A stretch of DNA of 64,000 nt from Lithobates sylvaticus (lineage: Eukaryota > Chordata > Amphibia > Anura > Ranidae), in assembly GCA_028564925.1 (NCBI GenBank), contig CM053033.1:202887607-202951606 (forward strand), read 5' to 3'. The first letter of the stretch is position 1, and every line of letters begins with the position of its first letter. The translations under genes were made by a program, and so were the position numbers. Below the pieces are notes generated by a model. That model had not been told where the DNA came from. It was given only the letters and a program-made list of their open reading frames with translations, and did not search any database. Shown in pieces: positions 44,382 to 54,611 of the stretch.

Positions 44382-44389
44382 TTACCTAA

Positions 44390-44727
44390 CAGGCTGAAAA
44401 TTCTAAATGAATTTATTTTTGCATGGACAACTGGCCTAAAATTAAAATTAAGGACAGTTCAAAGCTTTTGCAGATATATCTACAGAACAATGCTAAACTG
44501 CCCACAACGATAGTATTGTCTACTTTTTATCAGTGGGGCTTTATGAATTACACTTTTCAAAGAAAGTGTACCTATTAGGTGTGACAGTGCCTGAGAAAGT
44601 TGGTATCACTCTGTAGTGAGCTTGGTGACATATAAGGGGCTCCCGAGTGCCCACTATTTGGTAGGTTAATACTAAATATATTTTTCAAATGTACACTTCA
44701 GTCAAAACTGAAAATTAAACTTTGAGA
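44390..44727. other. Intronic sequence, nothing assigned
   Basis: Nothing recognised. Confidence 0.3.
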
Positions 44728-44872
44728 TACAGTGTATAGCATAAATGAGTACACCCCTTTTGAAAAGTAAGACTTTAATCAATATCTCAATGAACACAAG
44801 AACAATTTCCAAAATGTCCAGAATATTTGCTTAGCTCCATTACATGAAAGTGAGGTTAATATTATAACTTAA

Positions 44873-45830
44873 CCACTTGATTACTGGGCACCTAAACCCC
44901 CCTCCTTTCAGCTTTTAGCGCTGTCACTCTTTGAAAGAAAATTGCGCGGTCATACAACACTGTACCCAAATTACATTTTTATAATTTTTTACCACAAATA
45001 GAGCTTTCTTTTGGTGGTATTTGATCACCTCTGGTTTTAAATTTTTTTGAAAAAAATGAAAAAAAAAAATACAAAACCCTTTTTTTATTTTGTTATTAAA
45101 TTTAGAAAACTGGTAATATTTCTCCTTCATTGATGTACAATGATGAGGCTGCACTGATGGGCACTGATAGGCTGCACTGATGGGCACTGATAGGCTGCAC
45201 TGATGGGCACAGATAGGCTGCATTGATGGGCACTGATAAGGCGGCACTGATGGACACTAAAAGGCGGCACTGGTGGGCACTGATGAGGTGGCATTGGTGT
45301 GCACTGATAGGTGGCATTGGTGGGCACTGAGAGGTGGCACTGATGGGTGGCACTGAAGTGCATTGATAAGTGGCACTGAAGGGCACTAATAGGTGGCACT
45401 GATAGCTGCCAGTGATAGGCACTGATAGGTTACAGTGATGGGCACTGATGGGTGGCAGTGATGGGCACTGATCGGCACTGGTAGGTGACACTGATAGGCA
45501 ACACTGCTAGGTTGCACTGATGAGGCACTGATTGGCACTACTGGTGGGCATTGATAGGTGGCACTCATGGGCATTGATAGGTGGCACTGATTGCTGGCAC
45601 TTTTATGCAATGGTGGGCACTGTGGGCACTGGCAGGTGGTACTAGTGGGCACAGATGAGATGGCTGTGCATCTTCCTCTTCGGGACTGATGTCCCTTGCA
45701 CAGAAGCAGGTGATCGGCAATTGACGATCTTCTATTTACATTACGTGATCAGCTGTCATTGGCTGACAGCTGATCACTTGGTAAGGGGCCGCGATCTGTG
45801 ATCACCCGAGTCTCATTGACTCAGTGATGT
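44873..45830. mobile_element. Family C element, copy 9 (right end lost)
   Basis: CCACTTGATTACTGGGC after TTAA at 44869-44872, inside the Tc1-like element. Same type as copy 2: GCGGTCATACAACACTGTA, AGCTTTCTTTTGGTGG, a minisatellite, then GATCAGCTGTCATTGGCTGA. It breaks off at about 45830 where another hairpin element begins. Confidence 0.7.
45125..45660. repeat. GATGGGCACTGATAGGCTGC minisatellite in family C
   Basis: The first units are a regular 27-28 bases, and later units degenerate into GGTGGCACTGATGGGCACT. It occupies the same place in the element as the array at 19945-20345. The open frames of 88-129 codons on the minus strand are repeat artefacts. Confidence 0.82.
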
Positions 45831-46021
45831 GCCTATTATATCTAATATATATCTGTGTCCAGCAGCACCCCCTTCCCCCCTCCCCCCATCATCATCATCA
45901 TCATCAGACCAGCTCAGGGTGGGGGTGGCTCAGTCAGCTAATATATAGTGAGTGTTGTCTGTCTGATAAGGGGGGGAGGTGCTGCTGGACACAGATATAT
46001 TATATTAGCTATAATAGGCAC
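45829..46021. mobile_element. Fold-back element, TGTCCAGCAGCACC arms
   Basis: The arm GTGCCTATTATATCTAATAT...GTGTCCAGCAGCACC is mirrored by GGTGCTGCTGGACACAG...CTATAATAGGCA. Arms of about 42 bases and a C/T-rich loop with a CAT repeat. It cuts off family C copy 9. Confidence 0.7.
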
Positions 46022-46551
46022 AGTAGCTGAGTTAGCTGGTCTGGTGGGGGGATGGGGGCGGCTGGACCAGATTTCTCTCTCTCTCTCTCAGGTCAGCCAG
46101 GGCGCCAGACACTGAGAGTCCTCCCACACCAGCTCTCTTTGGTACTGTCGGTACCATGGCAAGCCCCCCCCTCACCCTGGGCTTGGGCCGGCGGTGGACA
46201 CCAGGACCCCCCACCCCCCCCCCCCCGCTCCTGTTCCGAATCTGGACGGCAGCTTGAGTCTCTAGAGGAGACGGCAACCCGCCCCCCCCCCCCCCCCCGG
46301 CGGACCCCCCACCACACACACACAACTCAACAACCTGGCTGGGCTGGCTTGGACACCAGGACACACCCCCCCCCCCGCACCTGTTTACAATTTGGGCGCC
46401 GGGCATCTGGAGAGGAGGGCAGCTTCACAACTTGCAGCTGCCGTGCCGCCCGGGCGGAGCGGAGACAATAAAAAAAATAAAAATAAAAAACACCCCTCTA
46501 GCGGGTGTCACCCGGGTGCGGACCGCACCCCCCGCACCCCCCTAGCAACGC
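46022..46551. repeat. GC-rich repeat with C-runs, end CTAGCAACGCCTCTG
   Basis: Long C-runs (46212-46227, 46282-46298, 46366-46375) and the terminal motif CCCCCTAGCAACGCCTCTG at 46533-46551, which on the minus strand reads CAGAGGCGTTGCTAG, a style of end common in hAT-like frog repeats. The matching end was not found. The open frames rich in Pro/Gly here are compositional. Confidence 0.5.
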
Positions 46552-47178
46552 CTCTGCAACCAAGGGCACGGAGTGATGGTAGCATCTTCTCTTTCAATAT
46601 AGAGCAGTACATCTGTGAATTCATGATCCCATCAATGAAATGCAGCTCCCCGACACCAGCAGCACTCATGCAGCCCCACAGAAGGACACTGACACCACCA
46701 TGTTTCACTGTAGGCACCATGCACTTTTCTTTGTACTCCTCACCTTCACGACGCCATACAGTTTTAAAGCCATCAGTTCCAAAAAACATTTATCTTGGTC
46801 TCATTACTCCAGAGTGCCAGTAGTCTTCTTCCTTTTCATCATGGATCCTGGCAAATTCTAAGGCATGCCCTTCCTCTGCAGTGTACGCCGTATTGTGTCA
46901 CGGGAAACAACAGTTTGGCTTTCTACTTCTTTAGTTAACTGCAGTGAACTTGCATGGCGATTTTCTTCAACCCTTTTCATCAGAAGACGCACCTGTCGAG
47001 GTGGTAACTTCCGTGGATGGCCTGGATGTCTCTGTGAGATGGTTGCAGTTCCATCTTTGTTACATTTTTGTTTTACTTTTGCTACAGTATTCTGACTTTG
47101 CTGATCTTCACCTTTCTTGTATAAAGAAATCATTTTCTTTCTCAGGCCTTGTGACATTTCTCTTCCTTGTGGTGCCAT
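46552..47178 (-). pseudogene. Tc1-like transposase, broken
   Basis: Minus strand. The N-terminal part (about 106 codons from MAPQGREMSQ at 47178 down to 46858) has helix-turn-helix features (QNTVAKVKQK; HPGHPRKLPP; SRDTIRRTLQRKGM). Downstream, the catalytic part continues with FGTDGFKTVWRREGEEY, KHGGVSVLLWGCMSA and GELHFIDGIMNSQMY to about 46552. The stretch expected after RTLQRKGM (about 20 residues) is deleted, the first catalytic Asp codon of the WSDET motif reads AAT, stops follow, and the C-terminal third with the remaining acidic residues is lost at the guest element. It cannot encode an active transposase. Confidence 0.88.
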
Positions 47179-47332
47179 TACTGACAGCATGAAATGGGAA
47201 GGGGTTTTCATTGTTAAGTAACGTCCTTTTATAATCAAGTGTCTGCTGGACAACTGTTTAAGAATAATTAGACTGACCTGTAGTTGAATTCTTGTTAATT
47301 GTGTTGTCTAAAATTTAGCTTTGCTCCTTTAA

Positions 47333-47763
47333 GGCCGGTTTCACACTGGGGCGCTGCGGGCGGCGGTGGTAAAGCAGCGCTATATTTAGCGCTGCTTTAC
47401 CGTCGCTTTAGCCACGGTATTCGGCCGCTAGCGGGGTGGTTTTAGCGGCCGAAAAAGGGTTAAAACCCCCCGCAAAGCACCGCTGCATCTGCGTTTTGCC
47501 GGCGGTATTACCGCAGTATCCCCACGGTGTCCCATTGATTTCAATGGGTAGGAGCGGTATAGGAGCGGTGAATTCACCGCTCCTTCACCTCTCCAAAGAT
47601 GCTGCTAGCAGGACTTTTTTTACCGTCCTGCTAGCGCACCGCTCCAGTGTGAAAGCCCTCCGGCTTTCACACTGGAGTTAAAGGACCCGCTTTTTTTAGG
47701 CGCATTATAGGCGCTATTTTTAGCGCTGTAGCGCCTGAAAAAAGCTTAGGTGTGAAAGGGGCC
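47333..47763. mobile_element. Family D MITE, copy 4, inside the Tc1 element
   Basis: Ends GGCCGGTTTCACACTGGGGC and AGGTGTGAAAGGGGCC, with TAA on both sides (47330-47332, 47764-47766). Removing it and one TAA rejoins the Tc1 untranslated sequence as GCTCCTTTAATTGGGATG. Confidence 0.87.
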
Positions 47764-47945
47764 TAATTGGGATGTATTAATTTTTGCAACATGGTCCTGA
47801 AAGAATTTGTTAGGAAAAATACTTCTTGGTTGCAATCAATGGCCCGCATTTGTGGGAGTATTTTGTAGTACAGTGTCCCATAGAAAAAGTTAATTCTGAA
47901 AGGAAAGTAAAGGTTTTCTGACAAATCTGTTGGGGTGTACTCATT

Positions 47946-48504
47946 TACCGCATATACTCGAGTATAAGCTGAGTTTTTCAGCACATTTTTTTGTGCGGAA
48001 AATGCCCCCCTCGACTTATACTCGAGTCAATCACTTTTCTGCAGCAGAGAATGACATTTTCTGACCCTACTTTGGGGCCCACTATCTCGGGGCCACTTGG
48101 TGCTAGGAATGGATATGTTGTAGTGCTAGTTCCACTGGGTTTGCACACCAAACTTGGGGTTCCTAGCACTAAGTGGCCCAGAGATACTGAGCCCCAAATC
48201 AGTCAATTGTGTCCATCTGCAGCAATGTCATTTCGGGTCGAGACCCCAAATTTTGGCTGCAGATAGGGGGCATCTAGGAACCCTTAACTACCAAGTTTGA
48301 AGTTCGGGGGACCTATGGCTGCAAATAGGCACAGTGAGGCATGCAAATGGGCACAGTGAGGCTGCAAATGGGCATTGTTGACCCTCTTTTCCACTTACAG
48401 TAGCTGTGCATTTCTCACCCTAGGCTTATACTCGAGTCAATAAGTTTTCCCATTTTTTTGTGGTAAAATTAGGTGCCTCGGCTTATACTCGAGTATATAC
48501 GGTA
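47946..48504. mobile_element. MITE with CGAGTATAAGC ends, inside the Tc1 right terminal repeat
   Basis: Ends CCGCATATACTCGAGTATAA and CTCGAGTATATACGG are inverted and flanked by TA, consistent with a Tc1/mariner-type MITE. A further pair of TTATACTCGAGTCAAT motifs occurs inside. It splits the host terminal repeat between CTCATTTA and TGTGCAG. Confidence 0.8.
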
Positions 48505-48518
48505 TGTGCAGCACTGTA

Positions 48519-49440
48519 AATACAAGGAGCATGGTCTACCTGCTGAGTCTGTTTTTTTTTTCATCTGTTCTGCACCATTCCACATCACTCTGTGCAATCA
48601 GATGATCCTGAAACACATCTGCTGGTCAAGCTGATACGTCCTTCTTGCTGCTTTGCACACAGATGTAAAAAAAAGCCACCATTAAAGTGTATCTTTGGTC
48701 AAAATTTTAAATCATATATTTATTTCCACATTGTATTTCAATTATTTCTAGCCTACTACTATTAAAAGAGAAGTGCGAGATTAAATAAAAAATAAACATT
48801 CATGATAACCTGTGTGGCTGCAGCTGTCCCCCGCTAGATCTATCACTGGAAACTGAGCGATCACAGGACCACTAATTGCTCAGTACTCAGTCTTCAGTGA
48901 GCAGAGAGCGGTGACTGTCAGTCACCGGCTCTCTGCTCTGTCCCTTCATTGCTCAATAGAGTGCCAGGCAGGAGAGGGGGTGGAAGCAGCTGGTTCAGCC
49001 GGCTCTGAGTGGCACGCTGAGAAGCTGATCCAGCTGCCGGTCCAGGCATCTGGGTGGATCCCAACATTATTGTTGGGATCCCTACAGAGCCTGGACCGGC
49101 CTCTGTGATGTCAGCCGGGATCGGGCTTTAGAACGATTTAGAAATTTGTAAACTTACTTTGTGAAAAATCTAATACTTTTTTTTAATTCCGTGACACATA
49201 TTCACTATGCCCTGTGAGTAGGCACTGCTGTGTCACACATTTCACAGAGCCTGCCTTCTGAACTAAAGTCCTCAGAAATCATCAGTAAACAGCAGAGGAG
49301 AAGCTGCAAAGCATCCAGGAAGTTGTGGAAAGTGATGGCCAGTAAACAGGCTGCACTCACAATATGGAAGGAGATTTTTCAAGTAAGATTATATTGGAAA
49401 GTCAAAAATTAAAGTTTTATTTCAATTTCACTGCTGATGT
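48519..49440. repeat. Unassigned; worn hairpin repeat 48765-49135
   Basis: TTAAAAGAGAAGTGCGAG at 48761 resembles a T2-like left end. Paired motifs follow: AGAGAGCGGTGACTGTCAGT / AGTCACCGGCTCTCTGC, and GATCCCAACATTATTGTTGGGATC (a 24-base palindrome at 49057-49080). No right end was identified. Confidence 0.4.
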
Positions 49441-49870
49441 ATTAAAATTAAGTTGTATGCTGTAGAGCCACCATATCGCTTCTGCAGACCCCCTGAACAG
49501 GCCACCCCCTCCAATGTTTCACAGGATCCCCTGCACCACATGTGGGCCCACAAAGTGCATGACGAGTGATGCCGGTAGAGGCCATGACTAAGCTCCGGGG
49601 ACGGAGCAAAACGCATTGGGTGCATGACCTGGTCGGAGTCCAGGTTGAGGTTGCCACTCTCATAATGTTTCAAGGGACCATGCGGATGTGTGGTTACAAT
49701 AAACCTTTCATAATAGCCATAGCAGGAGCTGGGACGAGCTCCATCCCATGCCAGCACCCCAAGTGGCCAATGTTTCAGAAATGACACATACCCTGTTTCA
49801 ACAGAGCCTGAGCGGCACACTAAACTGCATCAGGTTGGTTACAGAGGCAAGGGAGGCCAGCAAACATCTG
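49441..49870 (+). mobile_element. Decayed Penelope-like fragment
   Basis: Holds a worn hammerhead-like motif at 49582-49620 followed 75 bases later by ACAATAAACC, as in elements ii and iii. No arms or ends were resolved. Confidence 0.35.
49582..49620 (+). ncRNA. Decayed hammerhead-like motif (f)
   Basis: Reads ATGACTA (for CTGANGA), A, perfect stem II GCTCC/GGAGC with loop GGGGAC, then AAAA (for GAAA), CGCAT and T. The same extra A is present. Two core bases differ, so it should be inactive. Confidence 0.35.
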
Positions 49871-49991
49871 TTCACTGATTTCCTCGAGCTAGTAAGAACC
49901 TGGAAGCAATGAGGATTTTGCCACCTCTGGTTTTTGCTGTTACTTTCCTCAACTACTGTGGACGGTGAAGAAGCTAATGGAGTTCAGATCA
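49871..49991. other. Intronic sequence, nothing assigned
   Basis: Nothing recognised. Confidence 0.3.
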
Positions 49992-49999
49992 TGTTCCAT

Positions 50000-50538
50000 C
50001 AGTGGCGGCCAGTGTTTTTTTCATTTGGGGGGGTGGCAACCCCCCCCCCCCCCAGAGGACAGTCAGGACATCAAAGCCCCGCACTTACCCCATCTAGGAA
50101 GCGGGCGGGCAGTGTGTCCGGCCAATGGCAACTTTCTTCCTTCCTCCTCCTGTGGATCACGGTGGCTTCCGCTGTGCATCTCCCTCCTTCGCCTCCTAGG
50201 CGTCCATTAGAATTGCCTGTCCTTTCAGCCAATCGGGAAACGGATATCAGACCCACGCTTCCTGATTGGCGGAGAGGCGATTGAATGTTAGAATAGCGAC
50301 TATTCATTCGCTATTCTAACACACCTGGGTGGGCTATGAGCGCAATGCTCTGCGTCCGGAGCCCACCCTATTTTGAAGCCTATTATAGCCTCTGGCTTTA
50401 ATCAGGTGCTTAAAAAAAAAAAACTGCCGCTGTAATTCATGCGTCCTGAAAGGGGCCAGACGCATGAATTGGGTGGTGGCGGTGGCGATGGAAAGGGGAG
50501 GCGGCGCCCGTGCGCCCTTAATGGATGGACCGCCCCTG
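50000..50538 (-). mobile_element. hAT-like element, CAGTGGCGGCC family, copy 1
   Basis: Ends CAGTGGCGGCCAGTG and GGACCGCCCCTG, with the perfect 8-bp duplication TGTTCCAT (49992-49999, 50539-50546). Its right end matches the left end of the copy at 52256 and vice versa, so they are in opposite orientation. It has a C-run near 50040 and a hairpin GAATGTTAGAATAGCGACTA / ATTCGCTATTCTAACA. Confidence 0.9.
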
Positions 50539-50546
50539 TGTTCCAT

Positions 50547-51101
50547 TAGCTTCTTCCCTATTCACAGCAGCTAGGGAAAGTGACAGCAGAAACATGTCAA
50601 AATCCTCAGTGGAATCTAATAGCCCCTGATGTCTCATGAAAAAGAACCTGCCACTCTAAGTATGCTATCACATAGGGAGCTTTTGGTCTCCACCAATAAT
50701 ACAACTGATACCATTTTATTTACCAGGTCTCTGCTTTCAGAAAATATATTATGTTTGTGAGTTTTAAATAATCTTTAGGCAAAAAAATTGATTATTTTAA
50801 CATGTGTGCAAAAAATAAAGTAAAAAAAATGCAAATAAAGCCCTGGCAGCCAAATTAATAAAGTGAATTAATGCTTTGCCAAAGAAGCATATTCTGTACT
50901 TACCTTCCTTTCACTCCTCCAACACTCTGATTAGCTGCTGGGTGTAAACAGAAAGCTCTTCATAAGTTACAGGCCACATCACTAGAAGCTTGCACAGGGG
51001 TATGTTCTCCCTTTATGGGCTAGTGCTGTATGGGGTACTTTTTTCAGCTCCTGCCGCTGAAGGGGGCAGTGGTGGAGAGTGAAGGGTGACGATATGCTGT
51101 T
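50547..51101. other. Intronic sequence, nothing assigned
   Basis: Nothing recognised. Confidence 0.35.
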
Positions 51102-52255
51102 TAAGGCCAGGTTCACATATGTGCGACCCATCAAAGATCTTGAAAAAATGCACTAGTCGGTAATAGACAGTCCAAACAGGGATGTTGCTAATGAAAGTCC
51201 AGTTCAAATCAATCTTGACATTAGAAATTACATCAACTTTATGACCACGGGTAGATAATGTTCAAAAACACCAAGGTGCTTGTGCTGGGAAATTACACAC
51301 TGTGACATGCATAAAAACGGTGCTTCATCCCGACCCCCTTTTAAATAGGAGGCTTACCAGATGGTAGTAAGGTTAGGGCACTGATATTAAAGCCTGTGGT
51401 ATATCCAGTAGACAGGAGCAGGTAGGGTTAAACCGCCTTAAGGGAATCACTCCAAGGAGGAAGAGGAAAAACGTCTCACCATCCACTCCAACCAGAGATA
51501 TCCAGCCAAAATCCAAGTAAATTCCTCCCAAAGCATGAATTCCAGACGCAATCCTCAGAGATGGCATCATTTTATCCTGCCTGATGTATTGTTAATGCCA
51601 TTTTATACTCTACAGAGACAGCAGATCATCTTTGCTCCAGCAGGGCTATAAATTGTTACTGGGCTTCCAAGTGACCACACCTTTCTGGCAAACTGTGTCT
51701 TCAAATGCCACTGATTCAGTGTTCGAATGCCACTGCAAGTGTTTGGCCCTTGGGTTTGTTTAATGCCTGTTACATGCTGTTTCTCCTTCTTCAGTTCATA
51801 TATTCTGTGCTGACGTCAGCACAGAATATATGAACTGAAGAAGGAGAAACAGCATGTAACAGGCATTAAACAAACCCAAGGGCCAAACACTTGCAGTGGC
51901 ATTCGAACACTGAATCAGTGGCATTTGAAGACACAGTTTGCCAGAAAGGTGTGGTCACTTGAAAGCCCAGTAACAATTTATAGCCCTGCTGGAGCAAAGA
52001 TGATCTGCTGTCTCTGTAGAGTATAAAATGGCATTAACAATACATCAGGCAGGATAAAATGATGCCATCTCTGAGGATTGAGTCTGGAATTCATGCTTTG
52101 GGAGGAATTTACTTGGATTTTGGCTGGATATCTCTGGTTGGAGTGGATGGTGAGACGTTTTTCCTCTTCCTCCTTGGAGTGATTCCCTTAAGGCGGTTTA
52201 ACCCTACCTGCTCCTGTCTACTGGATATACCACAGGCTTTAATATCAGTGCCCTA

Positions 52256-53703
52256 CAGTGGCGGCCCGTCCATAGGGGGCGCCCGGGCGCCCCCCCCCCC
52301 CCCCCCCTCCTTGCAGTTAAAAAAAAAAAAAAAAGTTCAAAAAAAAAAAGTTCAAAAAAAAAAAAAAAATGTATTTAAACATGTCCCTTTAAGGGCGCCA
52401 TGTCCCTTTAAGGGCGCACAGTGCAGTATGCACCGCTCTATCACCAATAGATAGATTCATGCATTGCATGAATCTATCTATTGGTCACCTCTGCCGCCCC
52501 CTATTCAGGTGTCCGGCCCCTGATCGGGCGCCGGGCATCTGAATTACAGTGGGGGGGGTGTTGCTGGAAGCGCCCCTATTAGAGCTGTAAGCTCTAATAG
52601 GGGACCCTATTAGAGCGGTGTGCTCTAATAGGCTTCCCTAAGTGTAAACAGCGGGCGCACGGCCGTGCGTTCGCTGATTACACAGTATTGTGTTAGAGAA
52701 GCGAATACATCGCTTCCCTAACACAGACCCGCCTCTCAGCCAATCAGGTTGCCAGGTCTGTTACCTGTCACCTGATTGGCTGAAGTCACAGGCGCTGTGA
52801 TTGGACGCTAGGCGTCCAATCACCTAGCGTCCAATCACAGCAGAAGAAGACAGGAGGAGCGCGGGAGAAGACATCCGACGGAGACATCCGACGGAGACAC
52901 CGCTCGTCGCCTGACGCCGTCACCAGCTGCACACCGGGACAAGGTAAGTGCAGAGGGCAGGCAGGGGGCACAGTGGCAGCACTTAAGGGGCACAGTGGCA
53001 GAACTTGGGGCACAATGGAAGCACTTAAGGGGCACAATGGCAGCACTTAAGGGGCACAATAGCAGCACTTAAGGGGCACAATGGCAGCACTTAAGGGGCA
53101 CAGTGGCAGAACTTAAGGGGCACAATGGCAGCACTTAAGGGGCACAATGGCAGCACTTAAGGGGCACAATGGCAGCACTTAAGGGGCACAATGGCAGAAC
53201 TTGGGGCACAATGGCAGAACTTGTGGCAGAACTTGGGGCACAATGGCATCACTTAAGGGGCACAATGGCAGCACTTAAGGGGCACAATGGCAGCACTTAA
53301 GGGGCACAATGGCAGCACTTAAGGGGCACAATGGCAGAACTTGGGGCACAATGGCAGAACTTGGGGCACAATGGCAGCACTTAAGGGGCACAGTGGCAGC
53401 ACTTAAGGGGCACAATGGCAGCACTTAAGGGGCACAATGGCAGCACTTAAGGGGCACAATGGCAGAACTTGGGGCACAATGGCAGCACTTAAGGGGCACA
53501 GTGGCAGAACTTGGGGCACAGTGGCAGAACTTGGGGCACAGTGGCAGCGTTTGATGGGCACAGTGGCAGCGTTTGATGGGCACAGTGGCAGCGTTTGATG
53601 GGCACAGTGGCAGCGTTTAATGGGCACAGTGGCAGCGTTTGATGGCACAGTGAGGCTGTTTGTTTGCGCCCCCCCCAAAAATTTTGAGCACCAGCCGCCA
53701 CTG
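52256..53703 (+). mobile_element. hAT-like element, CAGTGGCGGCC family, copy 2 (expanded)
   Basis: Ends CAGTGGCGGCCCGTCC and CACCAGCCGCCACTG, with the perfect 8-bp duplication GTGCCCTA (52248-52255, 53704-53711). The other arm of the fold-back has the single empty site TAGGGCAC at 51374-51381, proving the duplication. It is 1448 bp against 539 bp for copy 1, mainly through a minisatellite. A hairpin ATAGATAGATTCATGCA / TGCATGAATCTATCTAT lies near 52447-52485. Confidence 0.93.
52960..53655. repeat. 20-22-bp minisatellite, CACTTAAGGGGCACAATGGCAG
   Basis: About thirty units in two main forms, AGCACTTAAGGGGCACAATGGC and AGAACTTGGGGCACAATGGC, with a third form AGCGTTTGATGGGCACAGTGGC at the right end. 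It lies wholly inside the hAT element. The minus-strand frames rich in Cys-His-Cys-Ala are artefacts. Confidence 0.93.
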
Positions 53704-54418
53704 GTGCCCTAACCTTACTACCATCTGGTAAGCCTCCTATTTAATAGGTGGTCAGGATGAAGCACCGTTTTTATGCATGTCACAGTGTGTAATTTCCCAG
53801 CACAAGCACCTTGGTGTTTTTGAACATTATCTACCCGTGGTCATAAAGTTGATGTCATTTCTGATGTCAAGATTGATTTGAACTGGACTTTCATTAGCAA
53901 CATCCCTGTTTGGACTGTCTATTACCGACTAGTGCATTTTTTCAAGATCTTTGATGGGTCACACCACATGTTTTTTGATTCATATGTTTATTAATTTGTA
54001 TTATTGGCGCAGCTTTATATACTGTATATTTGTCTAGGTGTGAGTATCCCACTTTCTAGCAGCAGCCTTTCTTTTTTACATAGGGGTTCCACTTTCCAAT
54101 CCACACTTTTTCCTTTTTTTTCCCCCTTCCAGCGCAGTTTATCCACTTTCATTCACATATGTGCGACCGCGGTTCCCAGCATGGGGTCCGGTTTGTTCCT
54201 GTTTACCGGTTCGGGTGTGAATGAGGTGCAAATTTTTGCCTGAATTTTCACCTGAACCAGACCCAAACACGCATAGGACCCTTTTGGAATGCGGACTGTG
54301 GCCGCCCCAGACCTGTGTGAGCTGGCTCCTTTGAGAGCCGGTCATACCCGCATGTCATGCGAATTGGATGTGGGGAAACCTGCATACATTTTGGACATAC
54401 AGTATGTGAACCTGGCCA

Positions 54419-54611
54419 TGGACTTTGGAGGATAAAGCCAACTTTTTTCTTTGCCTTGAATGGGCAAAGCACAGCTTTGTGCTTTAAACCAAACTGATTG
54501 AACTTTATGACTTTGACAAATGCTTTCAGTTGTGAGTCATGTTTAGATGTGAAAGAAATTGTACTACTGGATGAAAATTAAATGCAGGAAAAAAAATGAA
54601 AATTGTATCAA
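54419..54611. other. Intronic sequence, nothing assigned
   Basis: Nothing recognised. Confidence 0.3.

Larger units (their letters stand above)
44730..48516 (-). mobile_element. Tc1-like DNA transposon, heavily nested
   Basis: The left end CAGTGTATAGCATAAATGAG continues TACACCCC. The right end is its mirror GGGGTGTACTCATTTA, interrupted by a 559-bp MITE, then TGTGCAGCACTG. TA flanks both sides (44728-44729, 48517-48518). CAGTG ends and TA duplications are Tc1/mariner hallmarks. A minus-strand transposase relic lies at 46552-47178. Guests are a family C element (44873 on), other GC-rich material to 46551, a family D MITE (47333-47763) and the MITE in the right end. Confidence 0.85.
51129..54151 (+). 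mobile_element. Long fold-back retroelement-like insertion (iv)
   Basis: Flanked by the perfect 17-bp duplication TTCACATATGTGCGACC (51112-51128, 54152-54168). Two 690-base arms meet without a loop at TGAC|GTCA (51814/51815): the left arm is 51125-51814 and the right arm is 51815-53960 less a hAT insertion of 1456 bases. A 190-base tail with ATTGGCGCAGCTTTATATAC follows. The 65-codon frames starting MMPSLRI in each arm are the same sequence read from the two arms. The layout (inverted arm at the edge, arm, 3' tail) matches elements ii and iii; no hammerhead was clearly seen. Confidence 0.75.
51105..54418. mobile_element. Family D-like MITE split by a fold-back element
   Basis: Left end GGCCAGGTTCACATATGTGC after TAA (51102-51104); right part 54152-54418 from TTCACATATGTGCGACCG to TATGTGAACCTGGCC. 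The host is about 290 bp once the insert and one 17-bp duplicate are removed. Confidence 0.75.

Noticed and set aside
46032-46471. Pro- and Gly-rich frames of 124-139 codons
   Set aside because: Caused by C-runs and GC-rich repeat DNA; no domain.
51460-51500. Possible hammerhead remnant GGAGGAAGAGGAAAAACGTC in the fold-back arm
   Set aside because: It lacks a stem II and the GAAA spacing is wrong; too little to call.
51373-52454. Two 'MMPSLRI...' frames seemingly encoding the same protein
   Set aside because: They are the two arms of one palindrome read on opposite strands; no similarity to a known protein that I recognise.
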